This document shows positions 34,070 to 44,068 of a stretch of DNA of 64,000 nucleotides, piece after piece; positions within the stretch are counted from its first letter, which is position 1; each line of letters opens with the position of its first letter. The notes beneath the pieces are model-generated. The model worked only from the letters and a program-made list of their open reading frames with translations. It was not told the origin of the DNA and did no database searches. Source of the DNA: DATBLE01 sp963837265 (GTDB taxonomy: Bacteria; Actinomycetota; Thermoleophilia; Gaiellales; Gaiellaceae); assembly GCA_963837265.1 (NCBI GenBank), contig CAWIMQ010000002.1, positions 248,001 to 312,000 of the forward strand, written 5' to 3'. A program made the translations under genes and the position numbers.

Positions 34070-35599
34070 TCAGGCCGAGACCGCGAGTGCCTCGCCGTCG
34101 GCGGCGACGAAGTCGCGTTCCCGGACGAGCACGAGCGCGACACCGGCGGCGACGAAGGCGATGATCGCGCCGACGAGGAGGATGGTGTTCAGCCCGTCGA
34201 CGAACCCGCTCCTCGACGCGTCGACGACGAGCCCGCGCAGCTGCGGAGGCGTCGTCGCCAGGGTCCGGCTGACGCCGCCGGCGGCGATCCCGTGTGCGAT
34301 CGCATGGGCATGCGACGCGAGCGGGCCGCCGCTCAGCGTCGCCGTCACCGCGGCGCGGACGTGTCCGGCGAAGATCGAGCCGAGCGCGGCGACGCCGGTG
34401 GCGATGCCGACCTGGCGCAGGGTCGAGTTGATCCCGGAGGCCATTCCGGCGCGCGCCGGGTGGACGACTCCGACCGCCGTCGAGACGAGTGGGACGTTGA
34501 CGAGCCCGGCGCCGACGCCCGCGACGATCATCCCGGGCAGGAGATGCGTCCAGGTCGAGGCCGGCGTGAGCCCGCGCATCAGGAGCAGGCCGGCCCCGAT
34601 CAGCAGGAAGCCGGGCGCGATCAGCAGCCGCCTGGGCACGTGCTCGGTCAGCCGGCCGGCGACGCCGGCGGTGACGAAGATCGCCCCGGTGAGCGGCAGG
34701 AAGCGCACGCCCGTGGCGACCGCGGAGAGGCCGAGGACGTTCTGGAGGTAGAGCACGAGGTAGGTGAGCAGCGAGAACAGCGATGCCGAGATCGCCCAGG
34801 CGGCGGCCAGCCCTCCGTCGAAGGTCGGCACGCGCAGCAGGGAGAGGTCGAGCATCGGGCTCCGCCGCACGCGCTCGGCAACCAGGAAGGCGGCGACCAG
34901 GCCGGCCGCGCCTGCGAGCGAGCCGGTCACCGTCGCCGAGCTCCAGCCGTCGGCGTTGGCCCGGATCAGGCCGAAGACGAGCGCGGCCAGGCCGGCGCTG
35001 AAGGTGACGAATCCGACCCAGTCGGGCCGGCTCGCATTCGGGTCGCGCGACTCCTCGACCCGCAGCAGCGTGACCAGCAGGGCGAGCACGCCGATCGGGA
35101 TGTTGACGTAGAAGATCCAGCGCCACGAGAGGCCGCTCGTCAGGGCTCCCCCCAGCACGGGCCCCACGGCGACCGCAACCCCCGTGACGGCGCCGAAGAC
35201 CCCGAAGGCGATGCCCCGGTCCCTGCCGCGGAACGCCTCGGCGAGCAGCGCCAGCGACGTCGCGAACATGATCGCGCCGCCCACTCCCTGGCTCGCGCGC
35301 GCGATCACGAGAAACAGCGAGCCGGTTGAGAGCCGGCAGGCGAGCGAGCCGAGCGTGAAGATGACGATCCCGGTCGCGAACAGCTTTCGCCGGCCGTACA
35401 GGTCGGCGAGCGAGCCGCTCATGAGCAGGAACGCCGCCAGCGTGAGCGCGTATGCGTCGATCACCCACTGCAGGTAGGACAGAGAAGCGTGGAAGCCGCG
35501 CTCGATGTCGGGCAGCGCCACGTTGACGATCGTGATGTCGAGCAAGAGCATGAAGACCCCGGTGCTGACGGCGGTGAGCGTCCACCACTTCCGATCCAT
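34070..35599 (-). CDS. MFS drug-efflux transporter, EmrB/QacA (DHA2) family
   Basis: 509 aa with about 14 hydrophobic segments. Start ATG 35599 after a G-rich Shine-Dalgarno sequence. Motif C-like LDITIVNVALPDIERGF in TM1, motif A LADLYGRRKLFATG, motif C AVGPVLGGALTSGLSWRWIF, motif B region IARASQGVGGAIM. A proton-driven multidrug exporter by family. Divergent from a TetR gene with two shared operators, so it is presumably repressed by that TetR and induced by its ligand. Confidence 0.96.
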   Translation of the reverse strand: MDRKWWTLTAVSTGVFMLLLDITIVNVALPDIERGFHASLSYLQWVIDAYALTLAAFLLMSGSLADLYGRRKLFATGIVIFTLGSLACRLSTGSLFLVIARASQGVGGAIMFATSLALLAEAFRGRDRGIAFGVFGAVTGVAVAVGPVLGGALTSGLSWRWIFYVNIPIGVLALLVTLLRVEESRDPNASRPDWVGFVTFSAGLAALVFGLIRANADGWSSATVTGSLAGAAGLVAAFLVAERVRRSPMLDLSLLRVPTFDGGLAAAWAISASLFSLLTYLVLYLQNVLGLSAVATGVRFLPLTGAIFVTAGVAGRLTEHVPRRLLIAPGFLLIGAGLLLMRGLTPASTWTHLLPGMIVAGVGAGLVNVPLVSTAVGVVHPARAGMASGINSTLRQVGIATGVAALGSIFAGHVRAAVTATLSGGPLASHAHAIAHGIAAGGVSRTLATTPPQLRGLVVDASRSGFVDGLNTILLVGAIIAFVAAGVALVLVRERDFVAADGEALAVSA

Positions 35600-35624
35600 C
35601 GGATCCCCCCTTCGACGTGAATTC

Positions 35625-35669
35625 CTGAGCGATGTCTCAGATTGGCTGGTATAACTGAGCCATGACTCA
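35625..35669. promoter_or_regulatory. Twin TetR operator-like inverted repeats
   Basis: CTGAGCGATGTCTCAG (35625-35640) and CTGAGCCATGACTCA (35655-35669) share CTGAGC-N-ATG-N-CTCA and are 30 bp apart. Each is an inverted repeat of TGAG/CTCA. The second covers the tetR start codon and the first lies toward the MFS gene. Binding by the divergent TetR is inferred. Confidence 0.72.
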
Positions 35670-36336
35670 AGATATTCCCGGCCGTGCGAAGAAGGACGCC
35701 CGGGCGGCGGCCGCACGGCAGAAGCGTCCGCGGGGACGCCCCCCGGCCGGCGTGCGCGAGGCGATCATGAAGGCGACGCTCGCGCTGCTCCGCGAGCAGG
35801 GGCTCGCGCACCTGAGCACGCCGGAGATCGCCCGGCGGGCGCAGGTCGCCGAGGGCAGCATCTACTACCACTTCGGCGACAAGGTCGGCCTGCTCGAGGC
35901 GGTGCTCGTGGCCGCGCTCGAGCCGGTCCTCGAGCTCGACACGCAAGCGACCGCGGCCGACCCGGAGCTCACCGTCGCCGAGGGCCTCCACCGCCTCGGG
36001 CTTGCGATCGAGGCCTTCCTCGCCCGTGCGCTTCCCGTGCTGGAGACGATCCAGTCCGATCCCAGGCTGCGGGCCGACTTCAGCCGACGCCTCGCGGCCG
36101 AGGACCGCGGGCCGCACCGCGGGGTCGCGCAGATCGAGCGCTACCTCGACGCCGCCCGGGCGGCCGGCCGCGTCGCGCCGGACGCCGACCTGACCGCCGC
36201 CGCCACGTTCCTCTTCGGCACGTGCTTCCTCCGCAGCTGGACACAGCACCTGACGGGCCGGCGGGCCCACCAGCTGCCGCCGCTCGAGCGGGTCACGGAC
36301 GCGCTGGCGACCATGCTCGCCCCGCGAGCGCCCTGA
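35662..36336 (+). CDS. TetR-family repressor
   Basis: 224 aa. Basic Arg/Lys-rich N-terminal extension (KRPRGRPPAGVREAIMKATL), then HTH (LSTPEIARRAQVAEGSIYYH, FGDKVGLLEAVL) and an all-helical ligand-binding domain. Divergent from the MFS efflux pump over a 62-bp region with two matching inverted repeats, one overlapping its own start. Autorepression plus pump repression is the likely circuit. It converges on an MMPL gene 24 bp downstream, with no obvious terminator between them. Confidence 0.95.
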   Translation: MTQDIPGRAKKDARAAAARQKRPRGRPPAGVREAIMKATLALLREQGLAHLSTPEIARRAQVAEGSIYYHFGDKVGLLEAVLVAALEPVLELDTQATAADPELTVAEGLHRLGLAIEAFLARALPVLETIQSDPRLRADFSRRLAAEDRGPHRGVAQIERYLDAARAAGRVAPDADLTAAATFLFGTCFLRSWTQHLTGRRAHQLPPLERVTDALATMLAPRAP

Positions 36337-36360
36337 CGGCTCCCGGCGGCGAGATGCCCC

Positions 36361-38562
36361 TCACGCCGACTCGGCCGCAGGCGGCCGCTCGACCTCGACG
36401 TGCGGGAGCCAGTGGAGCCAGCGCGGCAAGTACCAGCTCCTGGCACCCAGGAGGCCGAGCATGCTCGGCAGGACGACCGACCGGATCACGGTCGCGTCGA
36501 GGAGGAGCGCGACGGCGACGCCGAAGCCCATCTGCTGGAACATCACCAGCTGACCGCGCGCGAAGCCGACGAACACGACGACGATGATCAGCGCCGCGCC
36601 GGTGATGATCCGCGCGGTCGACGCCACGCCCGCCGCGACCGCGTCCCGCGTCGAGCCGTCCTGGTCGTAGCGCTCCTTGATCCGGCTCATCAGGAACACC
36701 TGGTAGTCCATCGAGAGGCCGAAGAGCACGGAGAACAGGAACAGCGGTACCCAGGCGTCGACGACCCGCACGTGCTGGAACCCGAAGAAGCCCGCGCCGA
36801 CGCCGTGCAGGAAGACGAGCGTCAGCAACCCGTACGCGGCGCCGACCGAGAGCAGGTTGAGCACGATCGAGACGAGCGCGACGACGAGCGAGCGGAAGGC
36901 GACGGTCAGCACGACGAGGCTCAGCCCGAGCACGAACGCGAGCACGTACGGGGTCGGATTCGTCACGGCGTCGAAGTAGTCGGCGTTCTCGGCCGTCCTG
37001 CCGCCCACGTGCACGTCGGCGCCGCTCCCGGCGAAGACGGCGGGGATGATCCGGGCGCGAAGGTCGCGGACGGCTCTGATCGCGGGCCCCGCCACGGCGT
37101 CGCCGCGCACCGGAACCGACAGCAGCAGCACCCGTGCCCGGGCGGCACGCTGGATCGTGCCGCGCCCGAAGCGCGGGTCGGCAGCCAGACGCCGTTGCAG
37201 CGTCCTCATGCCGGCGCCGACCGAGTCGTTCCCCCCCACGGCGACGATCCGGGCCGGATACGGGCTCTGCGCGGGGAACTCCCGCTGGAGCGCGAGGTAG
37301 CCCTGCTTCGACGGCATGCTGTCCGGCAGCGTGCTCACTCCGCTCGCCCCGATGTGCAGGCCGAAGATCGGCACCGCGGCGGCGAGCATCACGGCGACGC
37401 TCAGCGCCAGGCTGAGCGCGGGCCGGCGGAGCACTCGCTCGACCACGAACCGCCAGAAACGGCCCTCGGCCGCGTCCGCCCGGCCGAGGTTGCGGCCGAG
37501 CACGGGCACGCGCAGGCTGTTCACGCGATCGCCCATGAGACGGAGCAGGGCCGGCAGGAGCGTCAACGCCGAGATCACCGAGACGATGCCGACCACGATC
37601 GCGCCGGCCGCGAGGCTGCGCATGATCGTCGTCGGAACGAGCAGCATGCCGAACAGCGCGACGACGAAGGTGCTGCCGCTGAAGAGGACCGCACGGCTCG
37701 CGGTCGCGCCTGCGTGCGCGATCGCGTCGTCCCTGCCGAGCCCGAGGGCACGCTCCTCCCGGTAGCGGGAGATCACGAAGAGCGAGTAGTCGATTCCCAG
37801 CGCGAGCCCCATGCCGGTGAGCATGTTCACGATGAACACGGACAGGTCGAACTCGATCGTGAGCAGCGCGACCAGCCCGAGGCCGACGACGATCGAGAGC
37901 AGGGCCGTGAGCACGGGCACGAGACCGGCGACGACCGCGCCGAAGACCAGCACGAGCACGAGCAACGCCGCCGGCAGGCCGAAGGCGAGCTCGCCGTGCT
38001 CGAGGTCGCGCTGCGAGAGCGTGTTGAAGTCGTTGCCGACGCTGTGGTCGCCGGTGATCGAGACGGAGAAGGGTGCCTGGTCGGCCCGTCTGACGAGCGC
38101 CTCGACCGGCTTCGCTCCGGCGTCGTCCTCGATCAGGAGCTGGACGAGCGTCTCGTGGCGGTCCCGCGAGACGAGGGCCGTGTTGCCGCCCAGGTAGCTC
38201 TGCACGTTGAGCACCTTCCCCGTCCCGCGAAGCTCGTCGACGAGGCTCGCGACCTGTGCTCGAAACCTGGGCGCGTCGACCGCGTAGCGGCTCGAGCCGA
38301 CGACGATCACGTCGCTCACCTCGCGCTTCAGGTCGGCGGGGGTGGGCGGGAACGCCTTTGCGATCGCGTGGACCGCCTTGCGCGAGTCGGGCGAGCCGTT
38401 GACGTGCGCATCGGAGCTGAGGCCGTGGAGCGTGGTCGCGACGAGAACGAGCGCCGCCGTAACCGCCAGTCCCCAGGCGGCGAGTGCCCGCCATGGCCGG
38501 GCCGCGCTCGCGCGGGCGAGGCGCTCGGTGATCCCGCGTCCGTGCCCGGTTTCGTCCGGCAT
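36361..38562 (-). CDS. MMPL-family RND transporter
   Basis: 733 aa, two-fold symmetric. TM1, then an extracytoplasmic domain, then a TM cluster with GLALGIDYSLFVISRYREE (proton-relay region); repeat half with LFGLSMDYQVFLMSRIKERY. This is the typical MmpL/YdgH architecture for lipid or drug export. It begins at ATG 38562 preceded by TACGCT about 12 nt upstream. No adaptor, MmpS or lipid-synthesis gene is adjacent, so the substrate is not suggested. Confidence 0.95.
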   Translation of the reverse strand: MPDETGHGRGITERLARASAARPWRALAAWGLAVTAALVLVATTLHGLSSDAHVNGSPDSRKAVHAIAKAFPPTPADLKREVSDVIVVGSSRYAVDAPRFRAQVASLVDELRGTGKVLNVQSYLGGNTALVSRDRHETLVQLLIEDDAGAKPVEALVRRADQAPFSVSITGDHSVGNDFNTLSQRDLEHGELAFGLPAALLVLVLVFGAVVAGLVPVLTALLSIVVGLGLVALLTIEFDLSVFIVNMLTGMGLALGIDYSLFVISRYREERALGLGRDDAIAHAGATASRAVLFSGSTFVVALFGMLLVPTTIMRSLAAGAIVVGIVSVISALTLLPALLRLMGDRVNSLRVPVLGRNLGRADAAEGRFWRFVVERVLRRPALSLALSVAVMLAAAVPIFGLHIGASGVSTLPDSMPSKQGYLALQREFPAQSPYPARIVAVGGNDSVGAGMRTLQRRLAADPRFGRGTIQRAARARVLLLSVPVRGDAVAGPAIRAVRDLRARIIPAVFAGSGADVHVGGRTAENADYFDAVTNPTPYVLAFVLGLSLVVLTVAFRSLVVALVSIVLNLLSVGAAYGLLTLVFLHGVGAGFFGFQHVRVVDAWVPLFLFSVLFGLSMDYQVFLMSRIKERYDQDGSTRDAVAAGVASTARIITGAALIIVVVFVGFARGQLVMFQQMGFGVAVALLLDATVIRSVVLPSMLGLLGARSWYLPRWLHWLPHVEVERPPAAESA

Positions 38563-38680
38563 GGATCCGTCCGGAGCGTACTACGGGCGGGCGGACCCGG
38601 AGCGAGCCGGCCCGGTCGCCTTCGGGCGCAGCCGCGCGGCGGGCGGGGCGGCCCGTTCCTCGGCCCGGCGGGCCGAGCCT

Positions 38681-39511
38681 CTACACGCCGCCGGAGACGC
38701 CGAAGCCTCCGTCGACGGGGACGACCGTTCCGGTGACGAAGCGCGACGCCGGGCTGCAGAGCCAGAGCAGCGTCGTCACCAGGTCGGGCGGCTCGCCGAG
38801 CCGGCCGGCAGGCGTGTGCCGGACGAGCGCGTCGCCGCGCTCGGTGAGCCCGCCGTCGTCGTCGACCAGGAGCGCCCGGTTCTGCTCGCCGACGAAGAAC
38901 CCGGGCGCGATCGCGTTCACGCGCAGCCGGTCGCCGAAGTGCCGGGCGCAGTCGACCGCGAGCCAGCGGGTGAAGCCCTCGATCGCCGCCTTCGCCGCGG
39001 CGTAGCCGGCCACGCGGCTGATCGCACGCTGCGCCGCCGTCGAGGAGATGTTCACGATGCTCGCGCCGTCGCCGCCTGCTCGCGGCACTAGCGCCGCCCC
39101 GAAGACGTGGCATGGCAGCAGCGTCCCGAAGACATTCAGGCGGAAGACTCCCTCGAGCGCCTCCGGCGGGAAGTCGAAGAACGTCCGGCCCGGCTCGATC
39201 GTCGACTCCGGCAGGTTGCCGCCCGCGGCGTTGACGAGGATGTCGATGCGTCCGTACTCGGCCACGACGAGCTCGCGGGCGCGCTCTAGCTCTGCCCGGT
39301 CGAGGACGTCCGCGACGAGCGGCAGCGCCGCTCCACCCGAGGCGGCGATGCCCGCCACAGTGCCCTCGACCCGGTCGCGGCGCCGCGCGAGCACGGCGAC
39401 GGCGGCACCCGCGCGGGCGAGCGCGCCGGCCAGCGTCGACCCGAGGACGCCGGTGCCGCCGGTGACGACCGCGACCCGCCCGTCGAGCGAGAACAGGTCG
39501 GCCGCGGTCAT
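38681..39511 (-). CDS. SDR oxidoreductase, mannonate/fructuronate-reductase-like
   Basis: 276 aa. Rossmann GGTGVLG, NAG-like VNAAGG, catalytic Ser in NISSTAAQ, YAAAK catalytic pair, and PGFFVGEQNRALL, a stretch typical of the D-mannonate oxidoreductase subgroup (with IEPGRTFFDFPPEALEGVF). The start overlaps the iolB stop (ATGA), so it is co-transcribed with it. The pair suggests degradation of a sugar acid or inositol derivative; the rest of such a pathway is not in the window. Confidence 0.9.
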   Translation of the reverse strand: MTAADLFSLDGRVAVVTGGTGVLGSTLAGALARAGAAVAVLARRRDRVEGTVAGIAASGGAALPLVADVLDRAELERARELVVAEYGRIDILVNAAGGNLPESTIEPGRTFFDFPPEALEGVFRLNVFGTLLPCHVFGAALVPRAGGDGASIVNISSTAAQRAISRVAGYAAAKAAIEGFTRWLAVDCARHFGDRLRVNAIAPGFFVGEQNRALLVDDDGGLTERGDALVRHTPAGRLGEPPDLVTTLLWLCSPASRFVTGTVVPVDGGFGVSGGV

Positions 39512-40290
39512 CTGCCGCCGGCCGTTCCGCCCCCGGATCGCCGCTCCTGCACCCAGGCGTGCTCGGGCTCGAGATAGGGCATCAGCTCGCGGCCCTCGCC
39601 TGCCATCACCCAGAGGTAGTAGAGCGCGTACCCGGGAGCGGCGACCACGGGGTGATAACCGGCCGGGATCGCGACCGCGTCGCCGTCGCGCACGATTCGA
39701 GCGCTCTCACGGCCGTCGCCGTAGACGAGCTGGACGGCGAATCCGCCGCGGGGCTCCAGCCGGTAGAAGTACACCTCCTCGAGCGCGACCTCGTCCGGCG
39801 GCGCCTGGCGGTCGTGCTTGTGCGGCGGGTACGACGACCAGTTGCCCGGAGGGCTGAGCGTCTCGCCGACGATCAACCGTCCGGCCCGGTCGCCCGGCCC
39901 CAGCAGCGTCCGGACCGTCCGCGACCAGTTGCCGGCTCCGACCTCGACGACGGTCTGGTCCCCGGGGCCGATCAGCCTGGCCGGCCCCGGCCGGCGGCCG
40001 TCGAGCGGCGCGGTCGCGACCGCCACGACCGCGGCCGACGTGGCCTGGAGCGCCAGCGACGCACCGGGCGGGCAGTAGACGGCGCCGCCGGGCCCGTCGA
40101 AGACGTTGGCCCGACCGCCGGCCGTGCCGAGCGGCACCCCGCCCGCCGACGCCTCGACAGTTCCGCCCAGGACCACGGCGCACGTCTCGCCCTCGTCCAC
40201 GGACTGCGCCCGCTCGCCGGCGCCGAGCTCCAGGAGCCGCAGATCGATGAGCCGTGTCTCGCGGCCGCGCGCAGCCAGCGTCGTGACCAT
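39508..40290 (-). CDS. iolB: 5-deoxy-glucuronate isomerase (IolB/KduI fold)
   Basis: 260 aa. Bicupin. The signature GNWSSYPPHKHD with following EEVYFYRLEPRGGF carries the metal ligands, and HPVVAAPGYALYYLWVMAG is typical IolB. It isomerises 5-deoxy-D-glucuronate to 2-deoxy-5-keto-gluconate in myo-inositol catabolism. No iolC/D/E is nearby, so it may serve another uronate. TAGAGT lies 8 nt before the ATG, consistent with a leaderless transcript. Confidence 0.92.
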   Translation of the reverse strand: MVTTLAARGRETRLIDLRLLELGAGERAQSVDEGETCAVVLGGTVEASAGGVPLGTAGGRANVFDGPGGAVYCPPGASLALQATSAAVVAVATAPLDGRRPGPARLIGPGDQTVVEVGAGNWSRTVRTLLGPGDRAGRLIVGETLSPPGNWSSYPPHKHDRQAPPDEVALEEVYFYRLEPRGGFAVQLVYGDGRESARIVRDGDAVAIPAGYHPVVAAPGYALYYLWVMAGEGRELMPYLEPEHAWVQERRSGGGTAGGR

Positions 40291-40342
40291 GCCCTCGAAC
40301 TCTACGTTCCGGCCGGAGCAACTCTCTGCCTATCATCGGATC

Positions 40343-40783
40343 GTGCGCCGCTCGTGCCTCCTCGGCGTCCTGGCCGCGGCGGCCGTTCTCGCAGGATGCG
40401 GCGGCTCGTCCAGGCACGCGGCCACGGGCACGACCACGGGCACCGTCACGGTTCCCGCCTACGGCGTCTTCCCGCAGACGACCGTGAGGGGGTCAGGGTC
40501 GGCGCGGAGCCGGGACTGCACGACAGACGCCCGGGCCTTCGCCCGCGGCGCGCTCATGTTCCTCGCCCATTCCGGGCCGGAGGCGGCGTATCCCGCCGAT
40601 CTCTACTACGTGATCCTCCGCGAGGACTTCGCCGACTTCGAGGCGCGCCGCTGCGACTCCACCCTGCTCGGCGCCGAGCTCGACCGCCGCCTGACGGCCG
40701 AGCAGCGCCGCTCCCTCGTCGACGGCCTGCCCCGCGCCATGGCCGGCGCCGTCCGCGCCGCCCTGGCCCGCGCGGGCTCCTGA
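40343..40783 (+). CDS. Small lipoprotein of unknown function
   Basis: 146 aa. Signal RRSCLLGVLAAAAVLAGC with lipobox LAGC; Thr/Gly-rich linker; then a helical domain (ARAFARGALMFLAHSGPEAA ... YVILREDFADFEARRC) with two further Cys that may pair. TATCAT lies exactly 6 nt before the GTG start, so the transcript may be leaderless. It precedes the L,D-transpeptidase gene by about 50 bp and may share its envelope role. Confidence 0.8.
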   Translation: MRRSCLLGVLAAAAVLAGCGGSSRHAATGTTTGTVTVPAYGVFPQTTVRGSGSARSRDCTTDARAFARGALMFLAHSGPEAAYPADLYYVILREDFADFEARRCDSTLLGAELDRRLTAEQRRSLVDGLPRAMAGAVRAALARAGS

Positions 40784-40831
40784 TCCCCTCCGGGACGGAG
40801 CCCGCCGGCGCAGTCCTGCAACACTCTGCGC

Positions 40832-42484
40832 ATGCCGGTGACGCCCGTCGCCCGTCCGCCCCGCCCGCGGCCCCTGTTCGCCGACGCGCGCTCGCCCCGG
40901 AGGCGACGGCGGTGGCCCTGGGGCCTGGCCGCCGCCGCCGCGGTGCTGGCGGCGGCGCTGACCCTTGCGTATGTCGCGTGGCCGCGCGGCTCGCTCCGGC
41001 TCGATGCGACCGGCCTGCCCCAGGTTCGAGGGCCGCGGCTCGCCGGCACCCTCGTCCGGGTCTCCGTCCGCAGCGGTGCGGGGGTGTCGATCCCGGTCGA
41101 GCTTCGCCGGGACGGCACGCTCCGTCCGACGCGCCCGGTGCTGCCGGGGACCCGGCTCGTCGTCGAGGCCGTGTTCCGCCGGCCCGGGTGGATCGGCTGG
41201 ATCGCCGGGCGTACGCAGACGGCGCGGCTGGAGCTGGTCGCGCCGAGCGCGCAGCTCGAGTCGCGCTGGCTGCGGGTCCCCGCCGGATCGCCGGTGCGGG
41301 TGAGCTTCGACCGGCCCGTACGCGAGGTCGTCCTGACCGGCATCCGCAGGCACCGGGCCCTGCGCCTCGAGCACCCGGCGCGCACCGTCGTCCTCGGACG
41401 TCTCGGCGACGCGGGCTCGGTCGGCGTCCGGGCGGTCGCACAGGCCTGGGAGCGGCTCCCGCCTCCGACCGTCGTCACCTGGTTTCCTGCGGGCAGGAAG
41501 GCGATGGTGGTCGCGTCGCCACGGCCGGGCTCGCGCCTCCGCCCGCACACGCACCTCCGGCTCCGGTTCTCCGAGCCGGTGGCGAAGCTGCTCCACGGGC
41601 GCCTCCCCGGGCTCCAGCCGCAGATCGCCGGTCGCTGGCGGACGGCCGACTCGCACACGCTCGAGTTCGTCCCCCGGGGCTACGGCTTCGGGCTCGGCGG
41701 GCGCGTGCGCCTGGTGCTTCCGGCCACGGTCGAGCGGGCCGGCGCCACGCGCAAGCCGGCCGGGACGATCACCTGGACGACGGCGGCGGGCTCTGAGCTG
41801 CGCCTGGAGGAGCTGCTCGCCCTCCTCCGGTACCTGCCGCTGAGCTGGACGGCGGCCACGTCCGACGCGGCGAGAACGGTCGCGAGCCAGATCTCAGCGG
41901 CCGCCGATCCCCCCGCCGGCCGCTTCACCTGGCGCTACCCGAACACGCCCGCCCCGCTCGTCGACCTCTGGACCGAGGGGCACTACAACGTCCTCGTCCG
42001 CGGGGCGATCATGGCGTTCGAGAACGAGCACGGCCTCACCGTCGACGGCTTCGCGGGCCGGCACGTCTGGCAGGCGCTGATCGCCGACGTGATCGCCGGC
42101 AAGCCCCGCGGCGTGGGGTACAGCTACGTCTTCGTGCACTCCGCCGTTCCCCAGTCGCTGAACCTCTGGCACGAGGGGCGGGTCGTCCTCAGCTCGCCGG
42201 GGAACACCGGCGTGCCCGCCGCCCCCACCCAGCTCGGGACCTTCCCCGTCTTCGAGCACATCCCGGTCGGCACCATGAGCGGCACGAACCCGGACGGCTC
42301 CCACTATCACGACCCGGGAGTCCGCTACATCAGCTACTTCAACGGAGGCGAGGGGATCCACGCGTTCAACCGGTCCTCCTTCGGTACGCCGCAAAGCCTC
42401 GGCTGCGTCGAGCTCCCGCTGGCGGCCGCGGCCAGGGTCTGGCCCTACACCCCGATCGGGACTCTGGTCACCGTCGAGCGCTGA
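40832..42484 (+). CDS. L,D-transpeptidase (YkuD) with Ig-like and PG-binding regions
   Basis: 550 aa. N-terminal membrane anchor (WGLAAAAAVLAAALTLAYVAW), two or three beta-rich segments in the position of Ig-like domains, a PG_binding_1-like helix set (YNVLVRGAIMAFENEHGLTV), and a C-terminal YkuD domain. The catalytic region is IHAFNRSSFGTPQSLGCVEL: Cys and the distal His are present, but the usual SHGC reads SLGC, losing one His. It forms 3-3 peptidoglycan crosslinks or attaches proteins if active. Exported, anchored type II. Confidence 0.9.
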   Translation: MPVTPVARPPRPRPLFADARSPRRRRRWPWGLAAAAAVLAAALTLAYVAWPRGSLRLDATGLPQVRGPRLAGTLVRVSVRSGAGVSIPVELRRDGTLRPTRPVLPGTRLVVEAVFRRPGWIGWIAGRTQTARLELVAPSAQLESRWLRVPAGSPVRVSFDRPVREVVLTGIRRHRALRLEHPARTVVLGRLGDAGSVGVRAVAQAWERLPPPTVVTWFPAGRKAMVVASPRPGSRLRPHTHLRLRFSEPVAKLLHGRLPGLQPQIAGRWRTADSHTLEFVPRGYGFGLGGRVRLVLPATVERAGATRKPAGTITWTTAAGSELRLEELLALLRYLPLSWTAATSDAARTVASQISAAADPPAGRFTWRYPNTPAPLVDLWTEGHYNVLVRGAIMAFENEHGLTVDGFAGRHVWQALIADVIAGKPRGVGYSYVFVHSAVPQSLNLWHEGRVVLSSPGNTGVPAAPTQLGTFPVFEHIPVGTMSGTNPDGSHYHDPGVRYISYFNGGEGIHAFNRSSFGTPQSLGCVELPLAAAARVWPYTPIGTLVTVER

Positions 42485-42490
42485 GCACGC

Positions 42491-44064
<1,574 letters not shown>

Positions 44065-44068
<4 letters not shown>

